A stretch of 36,073 nucleotides of DNA, taken from positions 1-36,073 of the forward strand of contig JADCJJ010000005.1 in NCBI GenBank assembly GCA_020247085.1, read 5' to 3'. Below are positions 25,999 through 34,354 of this stretch, in pieces. Each line of letters opens with the position of its first letter. Positions within the stretch are counted from its first letter, which is position 1. The position numbers and the translations under genes were made by a program. The notes under the pieces were generated by a model that saw nothing but the letters and a program-made list of their open reading frames with translations, was not told the origin of the DNA and ran no database searches. Origin of the DNA: Myxococcaceae bacterium (lineage in GTDB: Bacteria > Myxococcota > Myxococcia > Myxococcales > Myxococcaceae).

Positions 25999-26880
25999 TC
26001 ACTGCCCGACCTGGAGCTTCAGCGTGAGCGCCAGCATCCGCCCCTCGGCGCCGCCGAGCTCGTGCCGGTAGGCGATGTCGATGCCCGAGCCCTGCACGAA
26101 CCAGCCCAACCCGCCGGAGACGTAGTGGTGGTTCATGATGCCGTCGTACTGGTAGCCGACGCGCACTGGTACGGTCGCGCCGATGAGCCACTCGAGGCCT
26201 CCGTGGTACGCGAAGCGTGGGGTGGGCCCGTTGAAGTCGGCGCGCAGGTCGAAGCACGGCGACAGCTGCTCGAAGAGCATCGCGCTGGCCGAGGCGACGA
26301 AGTACCGGGTGATGTCGGCGTTGAAGTTGTTGATGAGGTTGTGGCCCGACACCCCGATGGAGATGAACGGCACGGGCTTGATGACGAGGCCGGCGTTCAT
26401 CGTGATGCTGTTCGTCTGCGAGGCCCCGATGAGCACGTGGTGGCGCCCGCTGACGCCCAGGTGAATCCAGTCGGCGATGGAGTAGGCCAGCGCCACCGTC
26501 GTGATGTGGCCCCACCGGCGCTCGAGGCCCCCGAAGGTGGCGAAGTGGTACGAGAGCCCCAACGCCAACGGCCCCGTCGAGTCGGCGACGCCCAGGGTGG
26601 CGAAGCCCATGCCGTTGGGCACGTCCCACGCGCCGCTGCCCTCGAGCTGGTAGCGCTTGTAGGCCGACAGCGCGGCCGGGTTGCCGCCGACGGTCTCGAC
26701 GCCGTAGCCCAGCGACATGTACGCGCCGCCCATCGCGAGCGTGCGGGCGTGCCCGAAGTCCCGCAGGTCGGGCCCTGCGGCCTGCGTCGCCCCCTCGGAG
26801 GGCGTGGGCTCGGGGCCGCCCCCCTCATCCGCGAGGGCGGCCGGCGCGACGAGGCTGACGACGAGGCAGAGGCGCCACAT
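25999..26880 (-). CDS. PorV/UPF0164-like outer-membrane beta-barrel protein
   Basis: 293 residues from ATG 26880, with signal peptide MWRLCLVVSLVAPAALA. A short Pro/Glu-rich stretch precedes ARTLAMGGAYMSLGYG and VGGNPAALS. This opening is typical of the FadL-fold UPF0164/PorV/PorQ group, whose members line the outer membrane and, in Bacteroidetes, serve type IX secretion. The remainder shows alternating beta strands with Gly/aromatic girdle residues. No other type IX component is present in the window, so a transport or structural role in the outer membrane is all that can be said. It is divergent from the LolA-like gene; the 123-bp gap between them has no clear promoter. Confidence 0.78.
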   Translation of the reverse strand: MWRLCLVVSLVAPAALADEGGGPEPTPSEGATQAAGPDLRDFGHARTLAMGGAYMSLGYGVETVGGNPAALSAYKRYQLEGSGAWDVPNGMGFATLGVADSTGPLALGLSYHFATFGGLERRWGHITTVALAYSIADWIHLGVSGRHHVLIGASQTNSITMNAGLVIKPVPFISIGVSGHNLINNFNADITRYFVASASAMLFEQLSPCFDLRADFNGPTPRFAYHGGLEWLIGATVPVRVGYQYDGIMNHHYVSGGLGWFVQGSGIDIAYRHELGGAEGRMLALTLKLQVGQ

Positions 26881-27003
26881 GGCGAAACGAGTTTGTAGCG
26901 CGCCGCGCCCGGCCCCACGAGTTTCCAGCCTGCCCTCCGGGGCGGCACCGGCGGCCGGTTGACGCCCCCGGTGGCGCCGATTCCGGGTAGAGAGCCACCC
27001 TGC

Positions 27004-27744
27004 ATGCGCCTCTTCGTCGCCGCGCTCACCCTCGCCTACGTGATGCCGACGTATTCGATTCTTCGCCGCTTCGCGGCGACGCGCGACGACCTCACCCTCA
27101 CCGGGCTGAAGGTCGACGGCAGCGCGGCGGCCTCGCCCGCCGTCGCGAAGGGCCTGGCGGCGGCGCTCGGCAGCACCTGGACGTCGGGCGACCTGCAGCT
27201 CACCGCGTCGCTCGCCATCAAGTTCCCCGGCCGGTGCCGCCTCGACCTGTCGAGCGTCGAGTCGAGCCGGTCGCTCACCGTGGCGACGTCGAACGGCAAG
27301 CGCCGCGCCGAGGGCCCCGAGTTCGCCGCCGCGCAGGTGGCCCTCGACCAGCTCTGCGCGCTCTTCGCGGTCAAGAGCGGAGGCGAGGGCGAGACGCGGG
27401 CCCTCATCGAGCGCCACCTCGCCACCCTGAAGGTCGACACGAAGCAGGTCTCGCACGGGCGCTTCATGGGGCAGCTCGGCTTCATCATCGGCGCCCGCGC
27501 CGACGGGAGCCCGCAATACTGGGTGTACCGCGACCGGGTGCCGCCGGACCGGTTCCTGCCGGCGCGGGTGCGCTTCACGGACGAGCGCGGCGCCTGGGAC
27601 GTGCGCTTCATCGACTTCACCTCGGCCTCGGTCGGCGACTGGGTGCCGCGCGTCGTCGAGGTGTACCGGGGCGACGAGCTGCAGCTGCGCCTGACGGCCC
27701 TCGCGTCGGACACGCGGGCCGACCTCGACTCCACGAAGTTCTGA
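27004..27744 (+). CDS. Exported LolA/LolB-like superfamily protein (tentative)
   Basis: 246 residues from ATG 27004. A short hydrophobic start (MRLFVAALTLAYV) is followed by YSILRRFAATRDDLTLTGLKVDG, then several beta strands (LQLTASLAIKFPGRCRLDLSS, ARVRFTDERGAWDVRFIDFT, VVEVYRGDELQLRLTAL). This order, a leading helix then an open half-barrel of strands, is that of LolA-fold proteins, which bind lipid or the acyl chains of lipoproteins in the periplasm. Sequence identity to a named member cannot be shown by eye. It lies 17 bases before priA, so they may be co-transcribed. Confidence 0.6.
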   Translation: MRLFVAALTLAYVMPTYSILRRFAATRDDLTLTGLKVDGSAAASPAVAKGLAAALGSTWTSGDLQLTASLAIKFPGRCRLDLSSVESSRSLTVATSNGKRRAEGPEFAAAQVALDQLCALFAVKSGGEGETRALIERHLATLKVDTKQVSHGRFMGQLGFIIGARADGSPQYWVYRDRVPPDRFLPARVRFTDERGAWDVRFIDFTSASVGDWVPRVVEVYRGDELQLRLTALASDTRADLDSTKF

Positions 27745-27761
27745 CGTCCACGAGCGCCGAC

Positions 27762-30020
27762 GTGAGCCAGGCGCTCTTCGACCGTCCCTTCGCCGCCGTC
27801 GCCGTGGGCCGCCCGGTGCGGGGGGAGTTCACCTACGCCGTGCCCGACGCGCTGGGCCCGCAGCTGGCGCCGGGCGTGCGGGTGAAGGTACCCTTCGGGC
27901 GCTCCGTCAGCCTCGGCTTCTACCTGGGCCCGGCGCCGGCGCCGCCGCAGGCCGTCGAGGCGCGGGTGAAGCCCATCACCGCGGTGCTCGACCGCGAGCC
28001 CGCGCTGACGCCCGACGTCGTCGAGCTGTGCCGCTTCGCCGCGCAGCACTACCGCTACCCGCTCGGCGAGGTACTGCGCGCGGCCCTGCCACCCGGGCTC
28101 TCGGCCCCCAGAGAGGAGCGACAGGCCCGGCCCGACGTCGTCCACGTCGCCGTCGCGCTGCCTGGCGCCGAGCCCCTGGCGCTGCACCGCGCGCCGGCCC
28201 AGCAGGCGACGCTCTCGTACCTGCTGGCCGTCGGCGGCCGCGCCAGCGTCGACGAGGTGGCCCACGCCATCGAGGGCGCCCGGGGCCACCTGCGCGCGCT
28301 GGTGAAGAAGGGCCTGGTGCGCCTCGAGGCCGAGGCCGTCGACCGGCCCGTGGCCGAGGGGCTGGGCAGCGCGCGGCCGGCGAGCCTGACGCCGGAGCAG
28401 GCCTCGGCCGTCACCCGGCTCGAGGCCCTGCTGGCGGCCGGCGGGTTCTCACCGGTGCTGCTCCAGGGCGTGACGGGGAGCGGGAAGACCGAGGTCTACC
28501 TGCGCCTGGTCGAGCGCGCGCTGGAGCAATCGCACGGCGCGCTGGTGCTGGTGCCCGAGATCGCGCTGACGCCGCAGCTCGTCGGCCGCTTCCGCAGCCG
28601 CTTCGGGCCGAAGGTGGCGGTGCTGCACTCGGCCCTCACCGACACCGAGCGCCTGCGGGCGTGGCAGCACCTGCGGCGGGCCGAGGTGAAGGTCGCGGTC
28701 GGCGTACGCTCGGCCGTGTGGGCGCCGGTGGCCGACCTGCGCGTCATCGTCGTCGACGAGGAGCACGACCCGTCGTTCAAGCAGGACGACAAGCTGCGCT
28801 ACCAGGCGCGCGACCTGGCGGTGGTGCGGGCGCGGCAGGCGGGCTGCCTGGTGGTGCTGGGGAGCGCGACGCCCAGCCTCGAGACGCTCGAGAACGCGCG
28901 CCGGGGGCGCTACCAGCACCTGCACCTGCGCCGGCGCGTCGACGACCGGCCGATGCCGGCGCTGCACCTGGTCGACCTGCGCGTCGAGCGCCCCCGCACC
29001 GAGGAGAACGCCGACACCGAGCCGCCGATGCTGTCGGCGCCGCTGCGCGCGGCGATGACCGAGACGCTCGAGCGCGGGCAGCAGGTCATCCTCTTCCTGA
29101 ACCGGCGGGGGCACGCCACCTTCGTCACCTGCGAGGTGTGCGGCCAAAACCTCAAGTGCACCGACTGTGACGTCTGCATGACGTATTACCGGGCCTCGAA
29201 CCGGGTGCAGTGCCACTACTGTGGCCGGGCGCACCCGCTGCCCCGCCAGTGCCCCGACTGCTCCGGGCCGCTGCTGCAGCTCGGCGTGGGCACCGAGCGC
29301 GTCGAGGCCGAGGTGGCCGACGCCTTCCCACGGGCGCGGGTGGGGCGCCTCGACCGCGACGCGGTGACGACGAACGAGCGGCTGACCGACCTGCTGTCGA
29401 GCTTCGCCCGGCGCGAGCTCGACGTCCTCATCGGCACGCAGATGGTGGCGAAGGGCCACGACTTTCCCGGAGTGACGCTGGTGGCGGTACTCCTCGCCGA
29501 CTCGGCGCTGTCCCTGCCCGACTTCCGCGCCGCGGAGCGCACCTTCCACCTCCTCACCCAGGTGGCCGGGCGCGCCGGGCGGGGCCAGGACCCCGGCCGC
29601 GTGCTGGTGCAGACGTACAACCCCGAGGCACTGCCCATCGCCGCCATGCTTCGGAACGACTTCGACGGCTTCTCGGAGGCCGAGCTGCGGCGGCGCCGGC
29701 TGCTGGCCTGGCCGCCGCTGACGCGCATGGCGGCCATCAAGCTCGAGGCAGACGTCGCCGAGCGGTGCGCGGCGGCGGCCCAGCGCCTCGCGGCCGTCGC
29801 GACGCGGGCGCTGCCGCCACCGAGCGTGGGCGTGCGGCTCCTCGGCCCGGCGCCGGCCCCCATCGCCCGCATCAAGGGCAAGACGCGCTGGCAGCTGGTG
29901 CTCAAGGCGCCGACGCACGCCGCGCTCGCCGGGCCGCTCGACGCCATCGAGCGCGAGCTGCCGGCGCTGCCGTCGGGGGTGCGCGTCGCCATCGACGTCG
30001 ACCCCGGGGCCATGCTGTAG
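27762..30020 (+). CDS. priA: Primosomal protein N' (replication restart helicase PriA)
   Basis: 752 residues from GTG 27762, where the protein opens with the normal PriA DNA-binding domain. PriA recognises abandoned replication forks and reloads the replisome, moving 3' to 5'. Walker A GVTGSGKTE is at 236-244, the DEEH box at 332-335 (VVDEEHDPSFKQ), and GSATPS follows. The zinc-binding insertion has paired cysteines between about 457 and 505 (CEVCGQNLKC, CHYCG, CPDCSG), then the late helicase motifs GTQMVAKGHDFPGV and QVAGRAGR. All key residues are present and the length is normal. It starts 17 bases after the LolA-like gene stop. Confidence 0.97.
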   Translation: MSQALFDRPFAAVAVGRPVRGEFTYAVPDALGPQLAPGVRVKVPFGRSVSLGFYLGPAPAPPQAVEARVKPITAVLDREPALTPDVVELCRFAAQHYRYPLGEVLRAALPPGLSAPREERQARPDVVHVAVALPGAEPLALHRAPAQQATLSYLLAVGGRASVDEVAHAIEGARGHLRALVKKGLVRLEAEAVDRPVAEGLGSARPASLTPEQASAVTRLEALLAAGGFSPVLLQGVTGSGKTEVYLRLVERALEQSHGALVLVPEIALTPQLVGRFRSRFGPKVAVLHSALTDTERLRAWQHLRRAEVKVAVGVRSAVWAPVADLRVIVVDEEHDPSFKQDDKLRYQARDLAVVRARQAGCLVVLGSATPSLETLENARRGRYQHLHLRRRVDDRPMPALHLVDLRVERPRTEENADTEPPMLSAPLRAAMTETLERGQQVILFLNRRGHATFVTCEVCGQNLKCTDCDVCMTYYRASNRVQCHYCGRAHPLPRQCPDCSGPLLQLGVGTERVEAEVADAFPRARVGRLDRDAVTTNERLTDLLSSFARRELDVLIGTQMVAKGHDFPGVTLVAVLLADSALSLPDFRAAERTFHLLTQVAGRAGRGQDPGRVLVQTYNPEALPIAAMLRNDFDGFSEAELRRRRLLAWPPLTRMAAIKLEADVAERCAAAAQRLAAVATRALPPPSVGVRLLGPAPAPIARIKGKTRWQLVLKAPTHAALAGPLDAIERELPALPSGVRVAIDVDPGAML

Positions 30021-30035
30021 GCCGGGCCGGTTTTT
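30003..30035 (+). terminator. Weak terminator candidate at the end of priA
   Basis: GGCC (30008-30011) pairs with GGCC (30020-30023) around an 8-base loop, with further bulged C-G pairing, and a TTTTT run follows at 30031-30035. It overlaps the stop codon. T5 runs are rare in this window, but the stem is imperfect. Confidence 0.3.
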
Positions 30036-30063
30036 CGACACCCCGGCGCGCGTGTAGCAACGT

Positions 30064-33000
30064 GTGGCTGCGCCCATGGCCCCGCCGATTCTCCTCGTCG
30101 CCGACGACCTCTCGACCATCGCCGCGGTGAAGCGGGCGCTGGGGCGCGAGGGCTACGAGGTGATTCTGGCCACCAGCGCCGCCGACGCCATCATCGCCTG
30201 GGGGCACCACCTGCCCGGGCTGGTGGTGCTGCAGCCGTCGGTGGAGTCGGACCGGGGCGCGGTGGTGCTCGAGGAGCTGCGGCACCAGCCGGAGGCGCAG
30301 CTGCTGCGGGTGGTGCTGCTCGGCGAGGCGGTGCCCGGGTTCGGCTACCACGTCGAGCCGCTCCCGCTCGACGCGGCGCGCTTCACCAGGGCGGTCGAGG
30401 AGAACGTGCGCGCGGCCGAGGTGCCGCAGGACTGGACGGTGTCGGAGCCGGCCAGCGCCGCCGGGGCCCCGCCCGCCCCCCCGAGGCTCGACGACGCGGA
30501 GCCCTGGCGGGCGACGAGCCCTTCGGCCGTGACCCGCGGCGGGCCCGCGGCGACTTCGCCCGCCGCTCCGCAGGAGCGCACGTCGGCGTCACCCTCGGTG
30601 ATGGTGCGGCTCTTCGGTGACCTGCCGAGCCTCGAAGACGCCATGCACCGCGACGTCGAGGCGCAGCTGCGCGCGTCGCTCGAGTCGACGCTCCCGCCGT
30701 TCGCGGCGAGCGCCGCAGAGCTCGAGCAGGTCGAGGCCGAGGCGCGCGCCGAGGCGGCCCGGCGGCAGGGCCAGCTCGAGCCGCTGAAGCCGACCATCAC
30801 CCCGCCGCCCATCGCGCCCGTCTCGCGCCAGCGTGACGTCACGTCGTTCGGCGGTCCGGGCGACGACGCCGCGGGGCCCGGCAGGGACGAGCGGGCCGCC
30901 TTCGCCGAGGCCGCCGGCGCCGCGGCCTTCGACGAGACGTCCTTCGCCGGCCTCGAGACATCGTCGTCCGACGGAGACGACGGAGCGGCCTTCGACGAGA
31001 CGTCCTTCGCCGGCCTCGAGAAGACCCCACCTGGCGGGGGCCGCGCCCTGCCGACCGACGACGGCGCCCTCCCCCCACCCTCGCCAGACGCGACGCCGCC
31101 CGACGCGCGCGGGGGCTCCGCAGAGGGCGACGCCGCGACCGCCTCGGGCGAGGACACGCTGCCGCCGCTCCCACCCCAGCGCGAGACGAAGGGCGACGAA
31201 GCGGGCCCCGGAGAGTGGCCCCGAGCCGGCCTCTCCAGAGGCACGGGCGACGCGACCCAGGCCGTCGAGGTGCTCGCGCGGGCCGAGGCCATCGCGCACC
31301 AGGGCCGGTCCACCGCGCTGGCGCTCCGCGAGGCGCTCGACGCCGAGGCCAGGGCGCTGCGGCGCGAGGCCGAAGAGGCCCGGGCCGAAGCGCGGCGCGA
31401 GCGCGAGGCCCGAGCCGACGCCGAGGCCAGGGTGGCGAAGTCTTCCGCCGACCTCGACGCGGCGATGGCGCTCGCGGCCGAGGTCGAGGCGGCCCTGACG
31501 GGCGCCCGGGTCGAGCTCGAGGCGACGCAGACCGACTTGTCCGACGCCCGCCGGGCGCTCGGGGCCCAGGCGCAGCGCGGCGACGCCGAGCGCGTCTCGA
31601 GCGCGCGCCTCGTTGAACTCGAGGCCACCGTCAAGGAGCTCGAGGCGAGACGCGAGGCAGACGCCGAGGCGCTCGAGCGCCTCGCCGGGCAGCGCGTGGT
31701 GGCCGAGCGAGCCCTCGCCGACGCCACCCGGCGCGAGAACGACGCCACCGAGCGCCTCGCCGAGCAGCGCGCGTCGGCCGAGCGCGCCCTCGCTGAAGCC
31801 ACCCGGCGCCTCGCGGAGCAGCGCGAATCGACCGAGCGGGCACTCGCCGACGCCGCCCGGCACGAGGCCGAGCGCGAGGCGCTCCTCGCCGACCTCGCGG
31901 CGGCCGAAGAGCGCGCTCGGGACGCCTCGGCGCAGCGCGACGCGCTCGAGCAGGCGCGGGCGTCGCTCGAGGCCGGGCTCGTCGAGCTCCGCGAGCGGCT
32001 CTCGACCTCGGCCGAGAAGGAGCGCGCCCAGGCTGCGCAGCTCGATGACGAGCGTCTCGCGCGGCTCGGCGTCGAGGAGCAGCGAGACGAGCTCTCCGAG
32101 CAGGTGACCGCGGCGAGCACCAGGGAGCAGCAGGCGCGCGCCGACGTGGACGCGGCGCTGAAGCTCGCCGGAGAGCTCGAGGTCGCCCTGGCGAAGGCGC
32201 GGAGCGAGCTGACCGCGACCAGGGAGGCGCTCGAGCGCGCTGACGCCGCGCACGCCCGGCTCGAGGGCACCGTCGAGGAGGAGCGCCGCCGGCTCGACGC
32301 CAGGCTCGACTCGCTCGAGGCGGAGCGCCTCGCCACCGCCGAGGCACACCGCGCGGCGCTCGAGGCGCTCCAGGCGCGGCTCGATGCCACGGCGGCGCGC
32401 GGCCGGGCGCTCGATGCGGACCTCGGCGCGGCGCGTGACGCCCTCGAGGCGCAGCGAGCGCGGGCGGACGAGGCCGAGGCGCTGGCGCAGTTGCTCGGTG
32501 AGCGCCTGAAGGCGCTCGAGCATCGCCAGGTGATGAACCTCGCGCTCCCCGGGCGGCGGGCGCTGGGTGTTCCCCGCAACGGCACCGTCTCGCTGGAGCA
32601 GCTCGCCGGCCTCGTCGCCACCCTCGTCGCGACCGAGGCCGACGTGCGGCTCGAGCTCGGCGTGCGCGGCGGCACCCGCACCCTGTGGTTCAAGCGCGGC
32701 GCGCTCCACGGCGCCGAGTCGTCGTTCGACCACGAGTCCCTCGTCGACCGCGCCCGCCGCGACGGGCTCATCGACGCGCGCCAGGAGGCCGACCTGCGGC
32801 TCCTGCGGACGGCCACCACCTCGGAGCAACTCGAGGCGATGAAGGGGCGCGGCTTTCTGCGCGAGGTCGAGACGGTGCCCTTGCTGCAGCGGGCGACCGA
32901 GCACATCGCGCTCGAGGCCTTCGGCGAGGAGTCGACGCAGTACCGGCTCTCCGACGAGCCCCCCTCGACGAGCGTGCTGCTGGTCGCCGTGCCGCGGGCG

Positions 33001-33579
33001 ACGCTGCCGCTGGTGGCCGAGGCGCTCCGACGCGCCGTGCCCGCAGACACCCTGCTGGAGCGGCTCGGCGGCGCCGAGGCGGTGTGCGTGCCGACCGACA
33101 GCGCGCTCGACCTGCGCGCCCTGGGCTTCACGGACCGCGAGCGCAAGATGCTCTCGTGGGCCGACGGCGAGGCCACCGTCGAAGACCTGGCGCTGGCCTC
33201 GGGGCTCAAGAGCGAGGCCTCGTTCCGGGCTCTGCTGGTGGCGCGGCTGCTCGGCGTCATCGAGGTGCGGCCCCCTGCGAAGCCGACGCCCGCCCCCTCT
33301 GGAGACCTCGACGTGCGGCGCCTCGAGGCGAAGTACGACGAGGTGCAAGACGCCGACTACTTCACCATTCTGGGGCTGACGCGCGGGGCCTCGGGTGACG
33401 AGGTGGAGCGCGCCTATCGCCGCCTCAGCGAGGAGTTCGACCCCCTGAAGTACTCGGGGCACCCCGACGCCTCGCTCCAGCAGCGGGCGCAGGTGGTCTC
33501 GTCGCTCCTCGAAGAGGCCGCGCGCGCCCTCGAGGACGAGCGCCGAAGGGTCGAGTACGCGCGGCACCTGCTCGACTGA
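30064..33579 (+). CDS. Pseudo-receiver / coiled-coil / DUF4388-like / J-like domain scaffold protein
   Basis: 1171 residues from GTG 30064 (ATG 30076 is an alternative). Residues 8-115 form a CheY-like receiver (ILLVADDLSTIAAVKRALGR), but the phospho-acceptor Asp is replaced by Gln57 (LVVLQPSVES), so it probably cannot be phosphorylated. Residues 120-395 are Pro/Ala/acidic and disordered, with a duplicated AAFDETSFAGLE. A long Ala/Glu/Arg coiled coil spans about 398-818. A DUF4388/PATAN-like region (about 820-1080) is followed by a J-domain-like end (1090-1171, YFTILGLTRGASGDEVERAYRRL). In that end the HPD that stimulates Hsp70 is replaced by DPL. Myxobacteria have families of such receiver-DUF4388 proteins in motility and polarity control. 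This one looks like a structural adaptor. It begins 43 bases after priA. Confidence 0.82.
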   Translation: MAAPMAPPILLVADDLSTIAAVKRALGREGYEVILATSAADAIIAWGHHLPGLVVLQPSVESDRGAVVLEELRHQPEAQLLRVVLLGEAVPGFGYHVEPLPLDAARFTRAVEENVRAAEVPQDWTVSEPASAAGAPPAPPRLDDAEPWRATSPSAVTRGGPAATSPAAPQERTSASPSVMVRLFGDLPSLEDAMHRDVEAQLRASLESTLPPFAASAAELEQVEAEARAEAARRQGQLEPLKPTITPPPIAPVSRQRDVTSFGGPGDDAAGPGRDERAAFAEAAGAAAFDETSFAGLETSSSDGDDGAAFDETSFAGLEKTPPGGGRALPTDDGALPPPSPDATPPDARGGSAEGDAATASGEDTLPPLPPQRETKGDEAGPGEWPRAGLSRGTGDATQAVEVLARAEAIAHQGRSTALALREALDAEARALRREAEEARAEARREREARADAEARVAKSSADLDAAMALAAEVEAALTGARVELEATQTDLSDARRALGAQAQRGDAERVSSARLVELEATVKELEARREADAEALERLAGQRVVAERALADATRRENDATERLAEQRASAERALAEATRRLAEQRESTERALADAARHEAEREALLADLAAAEERARDASAQRDALEQARASLEAGLVELRERLSTSAEKERAQAAQLDDERLARLGVEEQRDELSEQVTAASTREQQARADVDAALKLAGELEVALAKARSELTATREALERADAAHARLEGTVEEERRRLDARLDSLEAERLATAEAHRAALEALQARLDATAARGRALDADLGAARDALEAQRARADEAEALAQLLGERLKALEHRQVMNLALPGRRALGVPRNGTVSLEQLAGLVATLVATEADVRLELGVRGGTRTLWFKRGALHGAESSFDHESLVDRARRDGLIDARQEADLRLLRTATTSEQLEAMKGRGFLREVETVPLLQRATEHIALEAFGEESTQYRLSDEPPSTSVLLVAVPRATLPLVAEALRRAVPADTLLERLGGAEAVCVPTDSALDLRALGFTDRERKMLSWADGEATVEDLALASGLKSEASFRALLVARLLGVIEVRPPAKPTPAPSGDLDVRRLEAKYDEVQDADYFTILGLTRGASGDEVERAYRRLSEEFDPLKYSGHPDASLQQRAQVVSSLLEEAARALEDERRRVEYARHLLD
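30922..31021 (+). repeat. 63-bp-period in-frame duplication in the disordered segment
   Basis: A stretch of about 37 bases encoding AAFDETSFAGLE occurs at 30922-30958 and again at 30985-31021, nearly identical, 63 bases apart. It sits in the disordered region of the scaffold protein and could be a duplicated short linear binding motif. Confidence 0.8.
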
Positions 33580-33590
33580 CGGGCGCCCCG

Positions 33591-33600
33591 CCCCCCCCCC
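33591..33600 (+). repeat. C10 homopolymer tract
   Basis: Ten consecutive C in the 66-bp gap between the scaffold gene and def. It is non-coding. Tract length may vary by slippage, or may be an assembly uncertainty. Confidence 0.9.
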
Positions 33601-33609
33601 TGGCACCGC

Positions 33610-33639
33610 TTGGCGCGTCACCGTTTCAGGCGTTACAAA
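33610..33639 (+). promoter_or_regulatory. Possible sigma-70 promoter of def
   Basis: TTGGCG (33610-33615) and TACAAA (33634-33639) lie 18 bases apart, each matching 4 of 6 consensus bases. The predicted start point falls at about the def ATG (33646), which has no clear Shine-Dalgarno, so the transcript could be leaderless or nearly so. Confidence 0.4.
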
Positions 33640-33645
33640 GACGGC

Positions 33646-34218
33646 ATGGTTCGCGAAATCCTGGTGTGGCCCCACCCCGTCCTGAAGCAGAAGGCCCAGC
33701 CCGTCACGGTCGTCGACGACTCGATACGGGCGCTCATCAAGGATCTCTTCGACTCGATGTACGCCGCCGACGGCGTGGGCCTGGCGGCGCCACAGATTGG
33801 CGTCCTCAAGAACGTCATCGTGCTCGACACCACCCCGCGGCAGCCCGAGTCGAAGCCGCTGGCGATGGTGAACCCGCAGCTGCTCTCGTTGGAGGGCACG
33901 GTGGACTACCGCGAGGGGTGCCTCTCGGTGCCCGGCGAGGCGGAGGATGTCGAGCGCGCCGCCATCGTCACCGTGCGCTACCTCGACGAGCAGGGCGTGG
34001 AGCAGACGCTGCGGTGCGACGGGCTGCTGGCCATCGCGGTGCAGCACGAGACCGACCACCTGTCGGGCACGATGTTCGTCGACCACATCTCGACGCTCAA
34101 GCGCGAGCTCATCCGCAAGCGCATGAAGAAGCTGCAGGCCGCGCAGGAGGCCGAAAGGAAGGAGGCCGCCGCCGCGGCGAAGAAGGCGCGGTCCGGCGGG
34201 CGCTCCGAGGCCCGGTGA
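33646..34218 (+). CDS. def: Peptide deformylase
   Basis: 190 residues from ATG 33646; an upstream in-frame start at 33610 would only add a basic tail. Peptide deformylase removes the formyl group from the N-terminal Met of new proteins at the ribosome. All three metal-site motifs are present: GVGLAAPQ (43-50), EGCLS (90-94, with the metal-binding Cys92) and QHETDH (133-138, with both His ligands and catalytic Glu135). The C-terminal 35 residues are a Lys/Ala/Glu-rich helical tail beyond the catalytic core, possibly for ribosome contact. No fmt gene follows, unlike in many bacteria. Two small hairpins after the stop (34231-34243; 34244-34269) may end transcription. Confidence 0.96.
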   Translation: MVREILVWPHPVLKQKAQPVTVVDDSIRALIKDLFDSMYAADGVGLAAPQIGVLKNVIVLDTTPRQPESKPLAMVNPQLLSLEGTVDYREGCLSVPGEAEDVERAAIVTVRYLDEQGVEQTLRCDGLLAIAVQHETDHLSGTMFVDHISTLKRELIRKRMKKLQAAQEAERKEAAAAAKKARSGGRSEAR

Positions 34219-34230
34219 GCGACCAGGCGG

Positions 34231-34269
34231 GGTGACCCTCACCGCCCGCGCCCGCCCAACGACGCGGGC
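34231..34269 (+). terminator. Pair of hairpins after def, possible terminator
   Basis: GGTGA-CCC-TCACC (34231-34243) is a perfect 5-bp stem. Next, GCCCGCG (34244-34250) pairs with CGCGGGC (34263-34269). There is no T-run, so intrinsic termination is uncertain. Confidence 0.3.
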
Positions 34270-34354
34270 CTGATGACCTGGCCGCGAACAGCCGACAGCG
34301 AGCGCCGGCGCGGCGCCTCCGGGTGCTGAAGTCCAGCGGGCGTTCCGTGTCATC

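Noticed and set aside
25999-26880. Type IX secretion component
   Set aside because: Only the PorV/UPF0164-like opening is shared; no other Por/Gld genes are present.
33601-33616. TGGCACCGCTTGGC before def as a second sigma-54 site
   Set aside because: GG to GC spacing is 9 bases, not the required 10.
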